Below are positions 54,219-63,388 of a stretch of DNA of 64,000 bases, in pieces; the first letter of the stretch is position 1; every line of letters begins with the position of its first letter. Both the position numbers and the translations under genes were made by a program. The notes under the pieces are model-generated. The model was not told the origin of the DNA. It ran no database searches and was given only the letters and a program-made list of their open reading frames with translations. The stretch lies in assembly GCF_001442615.1 (NCBI RefSeq), contig NZ_LMXN01000011.1:161440-225439 (forward strand). The letters are read 5' to 3'. Origin of the DNA: Algoriphagus resistens (lineage in GTDB: Bacteria; Bacteroidota; Bacteroidia; Cytophagales; Cyclobacteriaceae).

Positions 54219-55382
54219 TTAATATTCAAACGTACCGTGAGGGCTATGGATAGTCACCTTTTTGCCTTGATAAGGTTCTACCCGACCGATGATCTGAGCT
54301 TCTACGCCATAGGATTCGGCGATGTCAATAATCTCTTCAGCATAACGCTCATCAAGATAAACTTCCATTCGATGGCCCATGTTGAAAACTTTATACATTT
54401 CCTTCCAGTCGGTACCGCTTTCCTCCTGGATAATTTGGAAAAGTGGAGGCGTCTCAAAAAGATTGTCTTTGATCACATGCAGGTCATCCACAAAGTGAAG
54501 CACTTTGGTCTGAGCCCCACCACTGCAATGAACCAGCCCATGAATTCTAGGTCTCATGTAATTCAGCACGTCCACCATAATAGGAGCATAAGTTCTGGTA
54601 GGGGAGAGAACAAGCTTTCCAATATTCACAGGTGCTCCGGGAGCTGGATCAGTAAGGTTATATTTGCCTGAGTAAACGAGGTCTTCCGGTACTGAAGAAT
54701 CAAAGCTCTCCGGGTATTTTGTTTTTAATACTTTGCTGAACACATCATGACGGGCAGAAGTCAGTCCATTGCTTCCCATTCCGCCGTTGTAGGATGATTC
54801 ATATTTTGCCTGACCAAAAGAAGCCAATCCTACGATCACATCCCCACCTTGAATCTGGTCATTGGAGATCACTTCATCGCGACGCATTCTACACGTTACG
54901 GTACTGTCCACTATTATTGTCCGTACCAAATCCCCGACATCGGCAGTTTCTCCACCGGTCAGCACAGCATTTACTCCGTTGTCCCGCAACATCTGAAGTA
55001 CCTCTTCTGTGCCTTCAATGATGGCAGAGATCACTTCGCCAGGGATAAGGTTTTTATTTCTGCCTATGGTAGAAGAAACAAGGATATTGTTGATGGCGCC
55101 TACGCAAAGCAGGTCATCGGTATTCATGATAATGGCATCTTGGGCGATACCTTTCCATACACTCACATCACCAGTCTCTTTCCAGTAGGAATAAGCCAGG
55201 GAAGATTTGGTGCCGGCACCGTCCGCATGCATGATATTGCAGTATTCAGGATCGTTGCCAAGTGTGTCTTCCACGATCTTACAGAATGCCTTGGGATAAA
55301 GTCCCTTATCAAGATTGGAAATGGCCTGATGCACATCTTCTTTGGAGGCGGAAACTCCGCGCTGCATATATCGCTCGTTCAT
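54219..55382 (-). CDS. purM: Phosphoribosylformylglycinamidine cyclo-ligase (AIR synthase, PurM)
   Basis: A 387-residue enzyme of the PurM/PurL/HypE superfamily. The N-terminal part contains the ATP-binding HADGAGTKSSLA and NTDDLLCVGA motifs, then LTGGETADVGDLV, with the conserved GLTSARHDVF after the linker. It converts FGAM to AIR in purine synthesis. It is about 40 residues longer than E. coli PurM, as usual in Bacteroidota. It is the upstream gene of a two-gene unit with the ceramidase-like protein. Confidence 0.92.
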   Translation of the reverse strand: MNERYMQRGVSASKEDVHQAISNLDKGLYPKAFCKIVEDTLGNDPEYCNIMHADGAGTKSSLAYSYWKETGDVSVWKGIAQDAIIMNTDDLLCVGAINNILVSSTIGRNKNLIPGEVISAIIEGTEEVLQMLRDNGVNAVLTGGETADVGDLVRTIIVDSTVTCRMRRDEVISNDQIQGGDVIVGLASFGQAKYESSYNGGMGSNGLTSARHDVFSKVLKTKYPESFDSSVPEDLVYSGKYNLTDPAPGAPVNIGKLVLSPTRTYAPIMVDVLNYMRPRIHGLVHCSGGAQTKVLHFVDDLHVIKDNLFETPPLFQIIQEESGTDWKEMYKVFNMGHRMEVYLDERYAEEIIDIAESYGVEAQIIGRVEPYQGKKVTIHSPHGTFEY

Positions 55383-55564
55383 GGGGCAAAGTTAATAGGT
55401 TCTCTGCAAATTGGATGTATAAGAGGGGTAAAGTTGAATTGTCAGCCGAGGAGAATGAATTAACCGCAAAGATTCTGTTTCCGCAGGAGTGCAACTGAAT
55501 ATCATCAGAGAATTCGGTTCAAATTGAGATTAGTTTAAGTCTCATAGCTTGGACTTAAATTATC

Positions 55565-55580
55565 GCAGTCTTCAGACTGC
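55565..55580. repeat. Short palindrome GCAGTCTTCAGACTGC
   Basis: A perfect inverted repeat of seven bases around TC, within the 293-base gap between purM and hemH. It resembles REP-type palindromes. Whether it recurs needs a genome search. Confidence 0.35.
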
Positions 55581-55601
55581 TTTATGCTTTTTGATATAAA
55601 A

Positions 55602-55625
55602 GCCCAGCTTCTGGAGAAGCTGGGC
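55602..55625 (-). terminator. Terminator of hemH
   Basis: A ten-base perfect stem (GCCCAGCTTC / GAAGCTGGGC) with a four-base loop, followed on the minus strand by TTTTATAT. It lies about 50 bases past the hemH stop. Confidence 0.85.
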
Positions 55626-55675
55626 AACCGTGTTCTCCGAGAAAAACGCTGCGCCTCCTGAGGTTAAAAAGCCGC

Positions 55676-56704
55676 TCAGGAATGCTCCAACACCATTGCC
55701 TTCACACATTCCACCCAGGTGTCTTCCGAGTTCAGGCTTGGCACTAAATCCCATTCTTCGCCGCCCAGCTCAAGAAATTTGTCCCGGTATTCACCTGCTA
55801 CTTCAACAGTGGTTTCTAAACAATCAGCGACAAAAGCGGGAGAAAATGCAAGTACTTTTTTCACTCCCTGTGCAGCCAATTCAGAAATCACTTCATCCGT
55901 GTATGGCTTCACCCAAGGATCTTTTCCTAATCTAGACTGGAAACAATTTACTGTTTTCTCTTCTGGAATTCCTAATTTGCCGGCAATCAGCCGTGTCGTC
56001 TGAAAGCATTGTGCGCGATAGCAGTAGTGGTTTTTTGCACCATATTTGTTGCAACAAGAGCCTAGTTGACAATAGCCATCCACTGAGCCTTTGAGGATCT
56101 GCCGCTCAGGAAGTCCATGGTAAGAGAATAGAATCTTATCGTATGCTTTGCCTTCCAGCATAGCTCTGCCGCGCTCGGCCCAGGCTTCCACAAATAATGG
56201 ATGCTCGATGAAATTACTTATAAATGAAATATCCGGGATGATTTGCCACGTACTTGCTATTCCCATTACTTTCTCCTGAACAGAGCCAGTTGAAGCAGAG
56301 GCATATTGGGGGAAAAGTGGCAGCACAATGATTTTGGTCACATGGGCTTTTCGCAATTCTTCCAGACCAGCTTCTATTGACGGACTTTGGTAGCGCATTG
56401 CAATAGCTACTTTATATTGCTTGGGATCGAGTTTTTCCAATAATCTGTCTCTGAGATCTTCGGTGTGGAAAAGTAGGGGAGAGCCACGATCTGTCCAGAG
56501 TTTACGGTATTCGTGTGCTGATTTGGGCGCACGAAAAGGTGCTATGATCAGGTTGATCAGCAACCATCTGTTGATATATGGGATGTCGATCACACGACCG
56601 TCCATTAGAAATTCGCGAAGGTATTTTCTTACATCGCCGGTAGCGGTACTGTCTGGAGTTCCCAGGTTCACTAGCAAAATTCCGGTTTTTCCGGTTTTAG
56701 TCAT
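55676..56704 (-). CDS. hemH: Ferrochelatase
   Basis: 342 residues from the ATG at 56704 (MTKTGKTGILLVNLGTPDS), the standard start for the family. A longer frame to 56809 exists but would begin beside the upstream terminator, so it is rejected. The enzyme inserts ferrous iron into protoporphyrin IX. The conserved FSYHGLPERQ and AFSPAFVADCLETTVE motifs are present (His and Glu of the metal site). A cysteine-rich insert (CQLGSCCNKYG ... HYCYRAQC) could bind a [2Fe-2S] cluster, as known in some bacterial ferrochelatases; this needs testing. It lies near hemD/hemW only in the broad sense (over 40 kb away). Confidence 0.93.
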   Translation of the reverse strand: MTKTGKTGILLVNLGTPDSTATGDVRKYLREFLMDGRVIDIPYINRWLLINLIIAPFRAPKSAHEYRKLWTDRGSPLLFHTEDLRDRLLEKLDPKQYKVAIAMRYQSPSIEAGLEELRKAHVTKIIVLPLFPQYASASTGSVQEKVMGIASTWQIIPDISFISNFIEHPLFVEAWAERGRAMLEGKAYDKILFSYHGLPERQILKGSVDGYCQLGSCCNKYGAKNHYCYRAQCFQTTRLIAGKLGIPEEKTVNCFQSRLGKDPWVKPYTDEVISELAAQGVKKVLAFSPAFVADCLETTVEVAGEYRDKFLELGGEEWDLVPSLNSEDTWVECVKAMVLEHS

Positions 56705-56810
56705 GAATGCGTTTGTTGTGAGGATTTCCGATTGAGAACCCAAAAGTAGCGCTTTGGTTCTGTTTTTTTCCATTGAATTGGCCAAATCCTCATTGAAAGT
56801 TTCAACCATA

Positions 56811-56834
56811 AAAAAAACCCGACATCAGCCGGGC
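56811..56834 (-). terminator. Terminator between the DUF4168 gene and hemH
   Basis: On the minus strand a four-base GC stem (CCCG / CGGG) with an eight-base loop precedes eight T. It lies 28 bases past the DUF4168 stop. Confidence 0.75.
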
Positions 56835-56861
56835 TTCTTCAGAATTCCTCATTTATACATC

Positions 56862-57356
56862 TCAGGTGTCTCCAGAGAATAACTTATCTACTTTTTGCTT
56901 GATTTCCGGATTGCTATTATAGGCCATATAAATTGCCTCAAATTTTTCCGTAGACATTTTGTTGTTATCGATCACCTTTTCGATTTCTCCTTGAAGGTTT
57001 TCCTGCAATTTCATTATCTTTTGACCTGCGGCATTGAACTTCTCCAATTCTTTTGGGTCTTTAGAAACTTCCTGCAACTTGCCTCCCTGCTGTGCCTGGG
57101 CGAGCTCTTGGAATCTTGGCACTTCCATTCCTTCTTTCTCAATTGTGTTGACCATATCGGTCTGTATGTTTTCCTGCAGAGGCATGATCTCTTTATTGAT
57201 TTTCACGAAGGTCTCAATCTCTTTTTCAGAGAAATTTTCGGTGGATTCGGTTGGAGTTTCAGGTGGAGTTACTTGCTGAGCCATCGATACGGTTGCCATC
57301 AGGCATAAAGTCATCAGGGCTAACGAGGAGATTTTTAATTTTTTCAGGTATTTCAT
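56862..57356 (-). CDS. DUF4168 secreted protein
   Basis: A 164-residue protein with a signal peptide ending near TVSMAQQ. The mature part matches DUF4168: helical, charged and Gln-rich, ending in the family-typical MSTEKFEAIYMAYNSNPEI. Function unknown; probably periplasmic. It is transcribed alone, with its own terminator. Confidence 0.85.
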   Translation of the reverse strand: MKYLKKLKISSLALMTLCLMATVSMAQQVTPPETPTESTENFSEKEIETFVKINKEIMPLQENIQTDMVNTIEKEGMEVPRFQELAQAQQGGKLQEVSKDPKELEKFNAAGQKIMKLQENLQGEIEKVIDNNKMSTEKFEAIYMAYNSNPEIKQKVDKLFSGDT

Positions 57357-57659
57357 GTGGTTGTCGTTTTGGTTAGTAAAACCTAAGCCACAAACTCAAA
57401 TCCACCCCGATCTATTAATTTCCGTTTCAGTGTCTTTTAACTTGGATTAACTTTTGATAGTGCCTGAATGGCTTTAATGCAGCTTTTTATCAACTCTGGT
57501 TTTTAATTTCCTGAAGTGCATGAATAGATGATTAAGGGTAAAGAATGCCCCAAGTAACTATAAATTGGCGAAGACTTCCCCGATTAGTTAGTACTCACCT
57601 GACGAAGGAAGTCAGCTGGAAGATGAGCTGAGATATGAATTTTTGCTGATACTCATTTT
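57357..57659. other. Intergenic region, nothing called
   Basis: About 300 bases between two minus-strand genes. No gene, stable terminator or repeat was recognised; the right half is the 3' side of the antiporter gene, the left the promoter side of DUF4168. Confidence 0.5.
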
Positions 57660-58895
57660 CTAAACCTTCAGATTTCTCGCCCAACCAATCAATGGCCCGG
57701 CACTCATACTGGCTATAATAGCCAATATTACAAGACCTATGAAAAGTGGCTCAGTCACCAGGCCGTTCTCGAGCCCTATCAGTCCCAGCACTATATCCAT
57801 GCTCCCTCTTGTACTCATACCAAAGCCTGCGATGATAGATTCTTTACGCGGAACTCCCGCCAATCGTCCCCCAAAATAAGCTCCATAATATTTGGTCAGC
57901 AGTCCCACGATTATCACAACTCCTACTATCCCCGGATCAAATCCCGAGATAAAGTCCAACTTTAATCCAATGGATACAAAGAAGATAGGGGCGAAAATAT
58001 TATTGATAAACTGGTGTAAAATCTCCTTGGCTTTTTCTGTCAAATACTCCGAATCACCCAGTGCTACACCTATTATAAAAGCACCATACATAGCATGGAT
58101 TCCAATAAATTCTGTAAAAGATGCCGCCAGAAAACATAGGGCCAGAGAAAGGGAAAGCAGACCACCTGGCCAAGCCAGCTTTTTATTGATCCATGGCAAG
58201 ACTTTGTTAATCAGTCCCTTGCCAATAGTCAGCATCACCAACGTAAACAGGAACGTCAGCCCGATTGTAGGCCAAACCCCCAAGCCATCATTGCTGGATT
58301 CAGATAGGGATAAAATCACGGAAAAAATAAGCCATCCCAAGACGTCCACGATCATAGCTCCTGCAATGATTAGAAGGCCTGATGAAGTTTTGAATAGGTT
58401 CAGATCCATGAGAATCCTGGCTACAATAGCCAATCCCGTGATGGAAATGGCAAGTCCAAAAAAGGTGGAGGCAATTATTCTGTCATTAATATTCACTCCC
58501 AGAAACTCAGGAAATGCATAGGCGACCACGAAACCTGCCATAATCGGTAAAACCATGGAGGCTACCGCAATATAGAGGGGCTTTTTACCCTGACTCCACA
58601 CAATGTGCAGTTCTACTTCCAGACCTGCAATGAAGAGCAATAGCACAACCGAAATCTGCACAAAGCCATCAAAGGCAATATTAGTCATCTCATGAGCACC
58701 GAATAAATACTCGTGGGCTCCGGGAAAGAAATTTCCAAGTATGGTAGGTCCTAGTATAATCCCCGCAAATATTTCACCTACTACAGCAGGTTGTTTAAAT
58801 TTACGTGCAAGTTCGGCAAAGATTCTGGCCAGAATTAGAATGGATGCTAGCTGGAGGAGTAAATTAATTACCTCCTTATGGTCTAATGTTTCCAT
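57660..58895 (-). CDS. CPA2-family cation:proton antiporter (KefB-like, no RCK domain)
   Basis: A 411-residue membrane protein with about twelve or thirteen helices in the Na+/H+ exchanger pattern. Family features include the early PAVVGEIFAGIILGPT and the later STRGSMDIVLG segments. The usual cytoplasmic TrkA-N/RCK domain of KefB/KefC is absent. It exchanges monovalent cations for protons and could serve pH or K+/Na+ homeostasis. It starts six bases after the tandem universal-stress-protein gene, suggesting joint regulation. Confidence 0.88.
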   Translation of the reverse strand: METLDHKEVINLLLQLASILILARIFAELARKFKQPAVVGEIFAGIILGPTILGNFFPGAHEYLFGAHEMTNIAFDGFVQISVVLLLFIAGLEVELHIVWSQGKKPLYIAVASMVLPIMAGFVVAYAFPEFLGVNINDRIIASTFFGLAISITGLAIVARILMDLNLFKTSSGLLIIAGAMIVDVLGWLIFSVILSLSESSNDGLGVWPTIGLTFLFTLVMLTIGKGLINKVLPWINKKLAWPGGLLSLSLALCFLAASFTEFIGIHAMYGAFIIGVALGDSEYLTEKAKEILHQFINNIFAPIFFVSIGLKLDFISGFDPGIVGVVIIVGLLTKYYGAYFGGRLAGVPRKESIIAGFGMSTRGSMDIVLGLIGLENGLVTEPLFIGLVILAIIASMSAGPLIGWARNLKV

Positions 58896-58901
58896 GGAGG
58901 T

Positions 58902-59732
58902 TTAATTTTTTACGATTAACAAATTACAAGGCAAAGTGCTCAATAGGTCTTCCAAATCATGGGGAAAAATCCTATCGAAAAAATTCAACTTATAATCATC
59001 ACCAACCACCAGCAAGTCAGCATCTATTTTTTCGCAGAATCGTGCCAGCTCAACAGCCCATCTTCCTCCAGTAACCTTAATATTTGTCTTCAGATTGCCC
59101 TGATCAATTTTCTGTAGAATACCCTCCACATACGTCACTTCGTCCTGTACAAGCTGGCGCCGGGTCTGGGAAGCTTCGTCCTCGGAGTCTTCGCAGGCAG
59201 TCCCCATCTGCAGTCCATACATTTTTATTTCATTTAGGATATGGACTTGATCAGCTTTCACCTGTTTAGAAAAATCGATCCCTACTTTGATCACATGCGG
59301 GGTAATGTCGAGCTGGCTTCCGTTAATTACTATTTTCTCGAAACTGGTTGATTCCACCTTTGGCTCGATCAGGGTCAAAACAGAGCAAGGAGCTTTTCTA
59401 ATGATTTTCCTTCCAACCGAGCCCATGTAATAGGTCAACAAACCCTCACGCTTAAGCGCTCCTGCTATCAGCAAATCGGCTTTTTGCTCTTTACATGCCT
59501 CAAGGATCATTTTCACAGGCTTTCCCTCTTTCCAGATTAGCTCGGTTTTAAGTTTGTCCAAACCGGTTTTGAAGATGATCTCCTCGAGTTTGGCCTCCAG
59601 TTCATCAGTCTTTTTACCAATATGGATTAGGATCAGGTCCGAGCCGAAAAGTAACACGAGTCGCTTGGTTTCAGAAATTAAAGCTTCCATCCTGGGGGAA
59701 AAAGCTATGGCAAGGGCTACTTTTTGATACAT
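58902..59732 (-). CDS. Tandem universal stress protein (two UspA domains)
   Basis: A 276-residue cytoplasmic protein with two Usp folds. The first (about 1-145) ends with a nucleotide-binding-like glycine segment (MGSVGRKIIRKAPCSVL); its preceding G-x2-G is degenerate (GALK). The second (about 150-276) lacks the glycine motif and ends STLPCNLLIVK. Usp proteins bind ATP or other ligands and can regulate transporters; here the antiporter gene begins six bases downstream. Confidence 0.85.
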   Translation of the reverse strand: MYQKVALAIAFSPRMEALISETKRLVLLFGSDLILIHIGKKTDELEAKLEEIIFKTGLDKLKTELIWKEGKPVKMILEACKEQKADLLIAGALKREGLLTYYMGSVGRKIIRKAPCSVLTLIEPKVESTSFEKIVINGSQLDITPHVIKVGIDFSKQVKADQVHILNEIKMYGLQMGTACEDSEDEASQTRRQLVQDEVTYVEGILQKIDQGNLKTNIKVTGGRWAVELARFCEKIDADLLVVGDDYKLNFFDRIFPHDLEDLLSTLPCNLLIVKN

Positions 59733-60034
59733 TTTGAAAAGGTGATGCCCTTAAATAAGCGAATTTTTCCCACCTGTCCAACACTTGTATCATAACTCCA
59801 TTTATCACAAGCAATTCCCATTCAAGTGACATTTCCCCAGACACAAAAAGGAACAATGATTTTATCTCTGATTTTTTGTAAAATTTAAGTACTGGTCTTT
59901 TTGAAAAATCGACCGGTCAGAAAACTAAATCCCAAACGATTTATGAAATCGAGCGTGTTACATGAAGCACACATAGGAATGATTAGCTACCATGCGAGAT
60001 TCCATATGGACTTTAAAAGACAAATAGAAAGCTT
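59733..60034. other. Divergent promoter region, nothing further called
   Basis: About 300 bases between the Usp gene and the M14 operon. It should hold promoters for both directions. An eight-base GACCGGTC palindrome near 59913 is too short to interpret; no gene seen. Confidence 0.5.
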
Positions 60035-61642
60035 ATGAAAAAAACATTACTCAGTTGGTTGCTGATCGGCGGAATGGGTATATCGGGAGCAGCTCTTGCT
60101 CAGTCTGACTATCCAACACTTGCCCAGCTCAATCAGCGACTGCAGCGTGTGGCCTCCAATGCCTCTGCTGAACTCACTTCACTCACCAAAACGGACGGAG
60201 GGAAAGATATTTGGGTATTGAAAGTAGGTGCCGGACAACTGGACGAAAAGCCTGCTATAGCAGTGGTCGGTGGAGTAGAAGGTTATACCGTTTTGAGCGT
60301 AGAACTTGCTGTTCAATTTGCCGAAAAGCTGGTATCAGATCATGCAGATGCGCTAGAGACCACTACTTTTTACATTTTTCCGAATATGTCCCCCGATGCA
60401 TACGAGCAGTATCATGCTTCGCTGAAATATGAAAGAAGGGGAAATGCTGTATCTGTAGATCATGATAGAGATGGAACCCCAGGCGGCAACGGCTATACCG
60501 ATCTTAATAATGACGGCATGATCACTATGATGCGTATAGAGGATCCTATGGGTGATTATATCGTTTCAAAGGAAGATGAAAGAGTTCTTGTGAAAGCTGA
60601 CAAATCGAAGGGTGAAGCTGGAAAGTACTTGCTGTATAAAGAGTCCAAAGACGATGACAAAGACGGGGAATTTGCAGAAGATCTGAAAGAAGGAATTGCA
60701 TTCAATAAGTCCCTGACTTATAAATTCCCTGTCTTTGAGCCTTTGGCTGGAGATATGCCGGTGACACAAAAGGAATCAAGAGCTTTGTTGGACTATTTGT
60801 TTGAGCAGTGGAATATTTTTGCATTTGTCACATTTTCCCCTGCCAATAACTTATCCTCACCGCTTAAGTACAATGCAGGTAATGCCGGCAAACGGGTTGT
60901 GACATCCATTTTGGAGAAAGACCAGGCAATCAATGCGATGGTTTCAGAAGTTTATAAGGAGACTGTGGATCAAAAAGCATATCGGCAAGACAACCAAGGG
61001 ACAGACGGCGACTTTTTTCAATGGGCTTACTTTCACTTTGGAAGGTTAAGCTTTGGAACTCCAGGTTATTGGACCCCGGAATTCCAGGATTCTACGGACA
61101 AGGGAAAATCAAATGCTGAGGCCAATTTCCTTGCCCGGGCGGATTCTCTTGGTAGAAACGATGTATTTGTCCCATGGGCACAGGTTCAGCACCCTGATTT
61201 TCCAGGCAAAAAAGTGGAAGTCGGAGGTATCAAACCTTTTGTAATGACAAACCCTCCTTTTGAAGAGGTAGCGGAAATCGCGGATCAGCATACGGAGTTC
61301 ATCCTAAAACTGGCAGAGATGCACCCAAAATTGGAAATCCATAATGTAAAAACTGAACCACTGGGAAATGGGCTTAGTAGAGTGACGCTAGATCTTTTCA
61401 ATAATTCTAGCCTTCCTACACATTCGGAAATGGGGGAGAAATCCAGATGGCTACGCAAAATCAGAATAGATATAGATGCTGATCCTGAAAATATTGTCTC
61501 GGGGAATAAAATCGAGCTCATGAATTCTATTGGAGCATATGAGAAAGCCAGTCTGAGCTGGATCATAAAGGGAGGAGGAAATGTAACGGTAAAAGCGGGT
61601 GCTTCACATGCCGGATTCACTTCCCAAACTATAAAACTCTAA
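60035..61642 (+). CDS. Secreted M14-family pseudopeptidase (all catalytic residues replaced)
   Basis: A 535-residue protein with a signal peptide ending near ALAQS. It has the M14 zinc-carboxypeptidase fold by alignment to the next gene, but the active-site residues are gone. The HxxE motif is EGYT (82-85), the Arg of NPDAR is Tyr123, the Asn-Arg pair is Asn224-Lys225, the third zinc ligand His is Ser268 and the catalytic Glu is Pro343. A calcium-loop-like insert (DHDRDGTPG ... DLNNDG, 142-161) and a C-terminal beta domain remain. It may regulate or chaperone the active partner, or bind peptide or glycan. It lies three bases before that gene, so the two are cotranscribed. Confidence 0.85.
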   Translation: MKKTLLSWLLIGGMGISGAALAQSDYPTLAQLNQRLQRVASNASAELTSLTKTDGGKDIWVLKVGAGQLDEKPAIAVVGGVEGYTVLSVELAVQFAEKLVSDHADALETTTFYIFPNMSPDAYEQYHASLKYERRGNAVSVDHDRDGTPGGNGYTDLNNDGMITMMRIEDPMGDYIVSKEDERVLVKADKSKGEAGKYLLYKESKDDDKDGEFAEDLKEGIAFNKSLTYKFPVFEPLAGDMPVTQKESRALLDYLFEQWNIFAFVTFSPANNLSSPLKYNAGNAGKRVVTSILEKDQAINAMVSEVYKETVDQKAYRQDNQGTDGDFFQWAYFHFGRLSFGTPGYWTPEFQDSTDKGKSNAEANFLARADSLGRNDVFVPWAQVQHPDFPGKKVEVGGIKPFVMTNPPFEEVAEIADQHTEFILKLAEMHPKLEIHNVKTEPLGNGLSRVTLDLFNNSSLPTHSEMGEKSRWLRKIRIDIDADPENIVSGNKIELMNSIGAYEKASLSWIIKGGGNVTVKAGASHAGFTSQTIKL

Positions 61643-61645
61643 GCC

Positions 61646-63388
61646 ATGAAAAAGATAAAAACAATAAAAATTTTCTTTGCTCTGGCTGTAAGTGGACTTA
61701 GCCTGAGCAGTAACGATGCAGACGCGCAAGAGAAGTTTTTCCGTGCCATAGGTACCCCGCATAATCCTAAAGTAGAAATTGCTTTCAACAGGTACTATAC
61801 CTATGAGGGGCTGGTGGATAATATGAAGAAAATAGCAGCAGCACATCCTAATCTGGCCAAGTTAGAGTCTATCGGCAAATCATATGAGGGACGTGATATT
61901 ATGACGCTGACTATTACGGACTTTTCTACCGGAAAAGATGCTGACAAGCCGGGAATGTGGATCGATGGGAATATACATTCCAACGAAGTTCAGGGTGGAG
62001 AATTCTCCCTTTACGGTGCTTGGTATCTTACAGAAATGTACGCTGACAATGAATTTATTCGGCAGCTTTTGAAAGATAAAGCTTTTTACATTACCCCCAC
62101 AATCAATCCAGATGCAAGGAATGATTATTTCCTCAGTCCAAATACTGCGCATTCTCCCCGGTCTGGGATGATGATCCTGGACAACGACGGTGATGGAGTT
62201 GCCGGTGAGGATGGAATGGATGATCTGGATGGGGATGGTCACATCACTATGATGATCAGAAAGTCTCCCACCGGGCGATATATAAAAGATCCCCAAGATC
62301 CCCGTAAGCTGATTATGGTGGGATCTGATAAAATAGGCGTGTATGAAATGCTCGGTCAGGAAGGAACAGATGGTGATGGAGATGGCCGTGTAAATGATGA
62401 CGGAGTGGGTTATTATGATCCAAATAGAGATTGGGGATGGAACTGGCAGCCTGACTACATACAGCGCGGTGCATTGAAGTATCCCTTTACTCTACCGGAA
62501 AACCGCTCAGTGATGGAATTTGTAATGAAACACCCGAATATCGCCGGAGCTCAAAGTTTTCATAATTCCGGTGGCATGATACTTCGGGGTCCGGGAGCGG
62601 AAGAAGATGTGAGTACTTATAATCGTGACGATATCCGAATCTATGACGCACTGGGACACAAAGGAGAACAAATGATTCCAGGCTATCGCTACCTGACCGT
62701 TTACAAAGATCTCTACTCTGTTTTCGGCGGTGAGCTTGATTGGTTTTATGGGGTGCGGGGAGTATTTACCTTTTCCAATGAATTGATGGTGCCGTATCTA
62801 TATTTTAATAAAGAGTCTGGAGGGCAAAATGAGCAGTTTGAAGTAGATGAGTTTCTGACTATGGGTGATGCCTTTGTGAACTGGCATGAATTTGAGCATC
62901 CGCAATTCGGAACTGTGGAAATAGGAGGGTTTAAAAAGAATTTTGGACGCGCACATCCAGGCTTTTTGCTTGAGCAAGATGCTCATCGGAATATTGCTTT
63001 CACGATCTATCATGCCTATCATACTCCAAAATTGTCCGTATTGGATGTGAAGGAAGAAGAGTTGGGTGGAGGATTGAAATCTATTACGGCGACTATCTTC
63101 AATGAACGACTGATGCCTACACACGCAAGTCAGGATCTAAAGTATAAAATAGAAAGACCTGATTATGTTACGCTTTCGGGAGCCAAAGTGCTTGCAGGTT
63201 TTGTGGTGGAAGATGAAGATTTTAACAGAGTAAAGGAGCAGAAAAACTCACCTGAGAAAATCGCTGTGGATAACATCCCAGGGATGACCGGGGTAAAAGT
63301 AAAGTGGATTGTGTCTTCAGGATCCAATTATTCCATTACTGTTGATTCTGCCAAAGGCGGAAGAGCGAGCTGGAAAAAGGGAAAGTAG
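61646..63388 (+). CDS. Secreted M14-family zinc carboxypeptidase (active-site residues intact)
   Basis: A 580-residue protein with a signal peptide (cleavage probably near ADAQ). The M14 site is complete: HSNE (His111, Glu114), NPDAR (Arg158), PNRDW (Asn260-Arg261), SFHNSGG (His306) and SNEL (Glu379). Acidic calcium-loop-like stretches (DNDGDGVAGEDG and DGDGDGRVNDD) are inserted, and a beta domain closes the C-terminus. It removes C-terminal residues from peptides or acts on other amides outside the cytoplasm. It is the second gene of a pair with the pseudopeptidase. Specificity is unknown. Confidence 0.9.
   Translation: MKKIKTIKIFFALAVSGLSLSSNDADAQEKFFRAIGTPHNPKVEIAFNRYYTYEGLVDNMKKIAAAHPNLAKLESIGKSYEGRDIMTLTITDFSTGKDADKPGMWIDGNIHSNEVQGGEFSLYGAWYLTEMYADNEFIRQLLKDKAFYITPTINPDARNDYFLSPNTAHSPRSGMMILDNDGDGVAGEDGMDDLDGDGHITMMIRKSPTGRYIKDPQDPRKLIMVGSDKIGVYEMLGQEGTDGDGDGRVNDDGVGYYDPNRDWGWNWQPDYIQRGALKYPFTLPENRSVMEFVMKHPNIAGAQSFHNSGGMILRGPGAEEDVSTYNRDDIRIYDALGHKGEQMIPGYRYLTVYKDLYSVFGGELDWFYGVRGVFTFSNELMVPYLYFNKESGGQNEQFEVDEFLTMGDAFVNWHEFEHPQFGTVEIGGFKKNFGRAHPGFLLEQDAHRNIAFTIYHAYHTPKLSVLDVKEEELGGGLKSITATIFNERLMPTHASQDLKYKIERPDYVTLSGAKVLAGFVVEDEDFNRVKEQKNSPEKIAVDNIPGMTGVKVKWIVSSGSNYSITVDSAKGGRASWKKGK

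Noticed and set aside
56705..56809. Upstream extension of hemH by 35 residues
   Set aside because: The extension is not similar to ferrochelatase starts and begins directly beside a minus-strand terminator; the ATG at 56704 matches the family.
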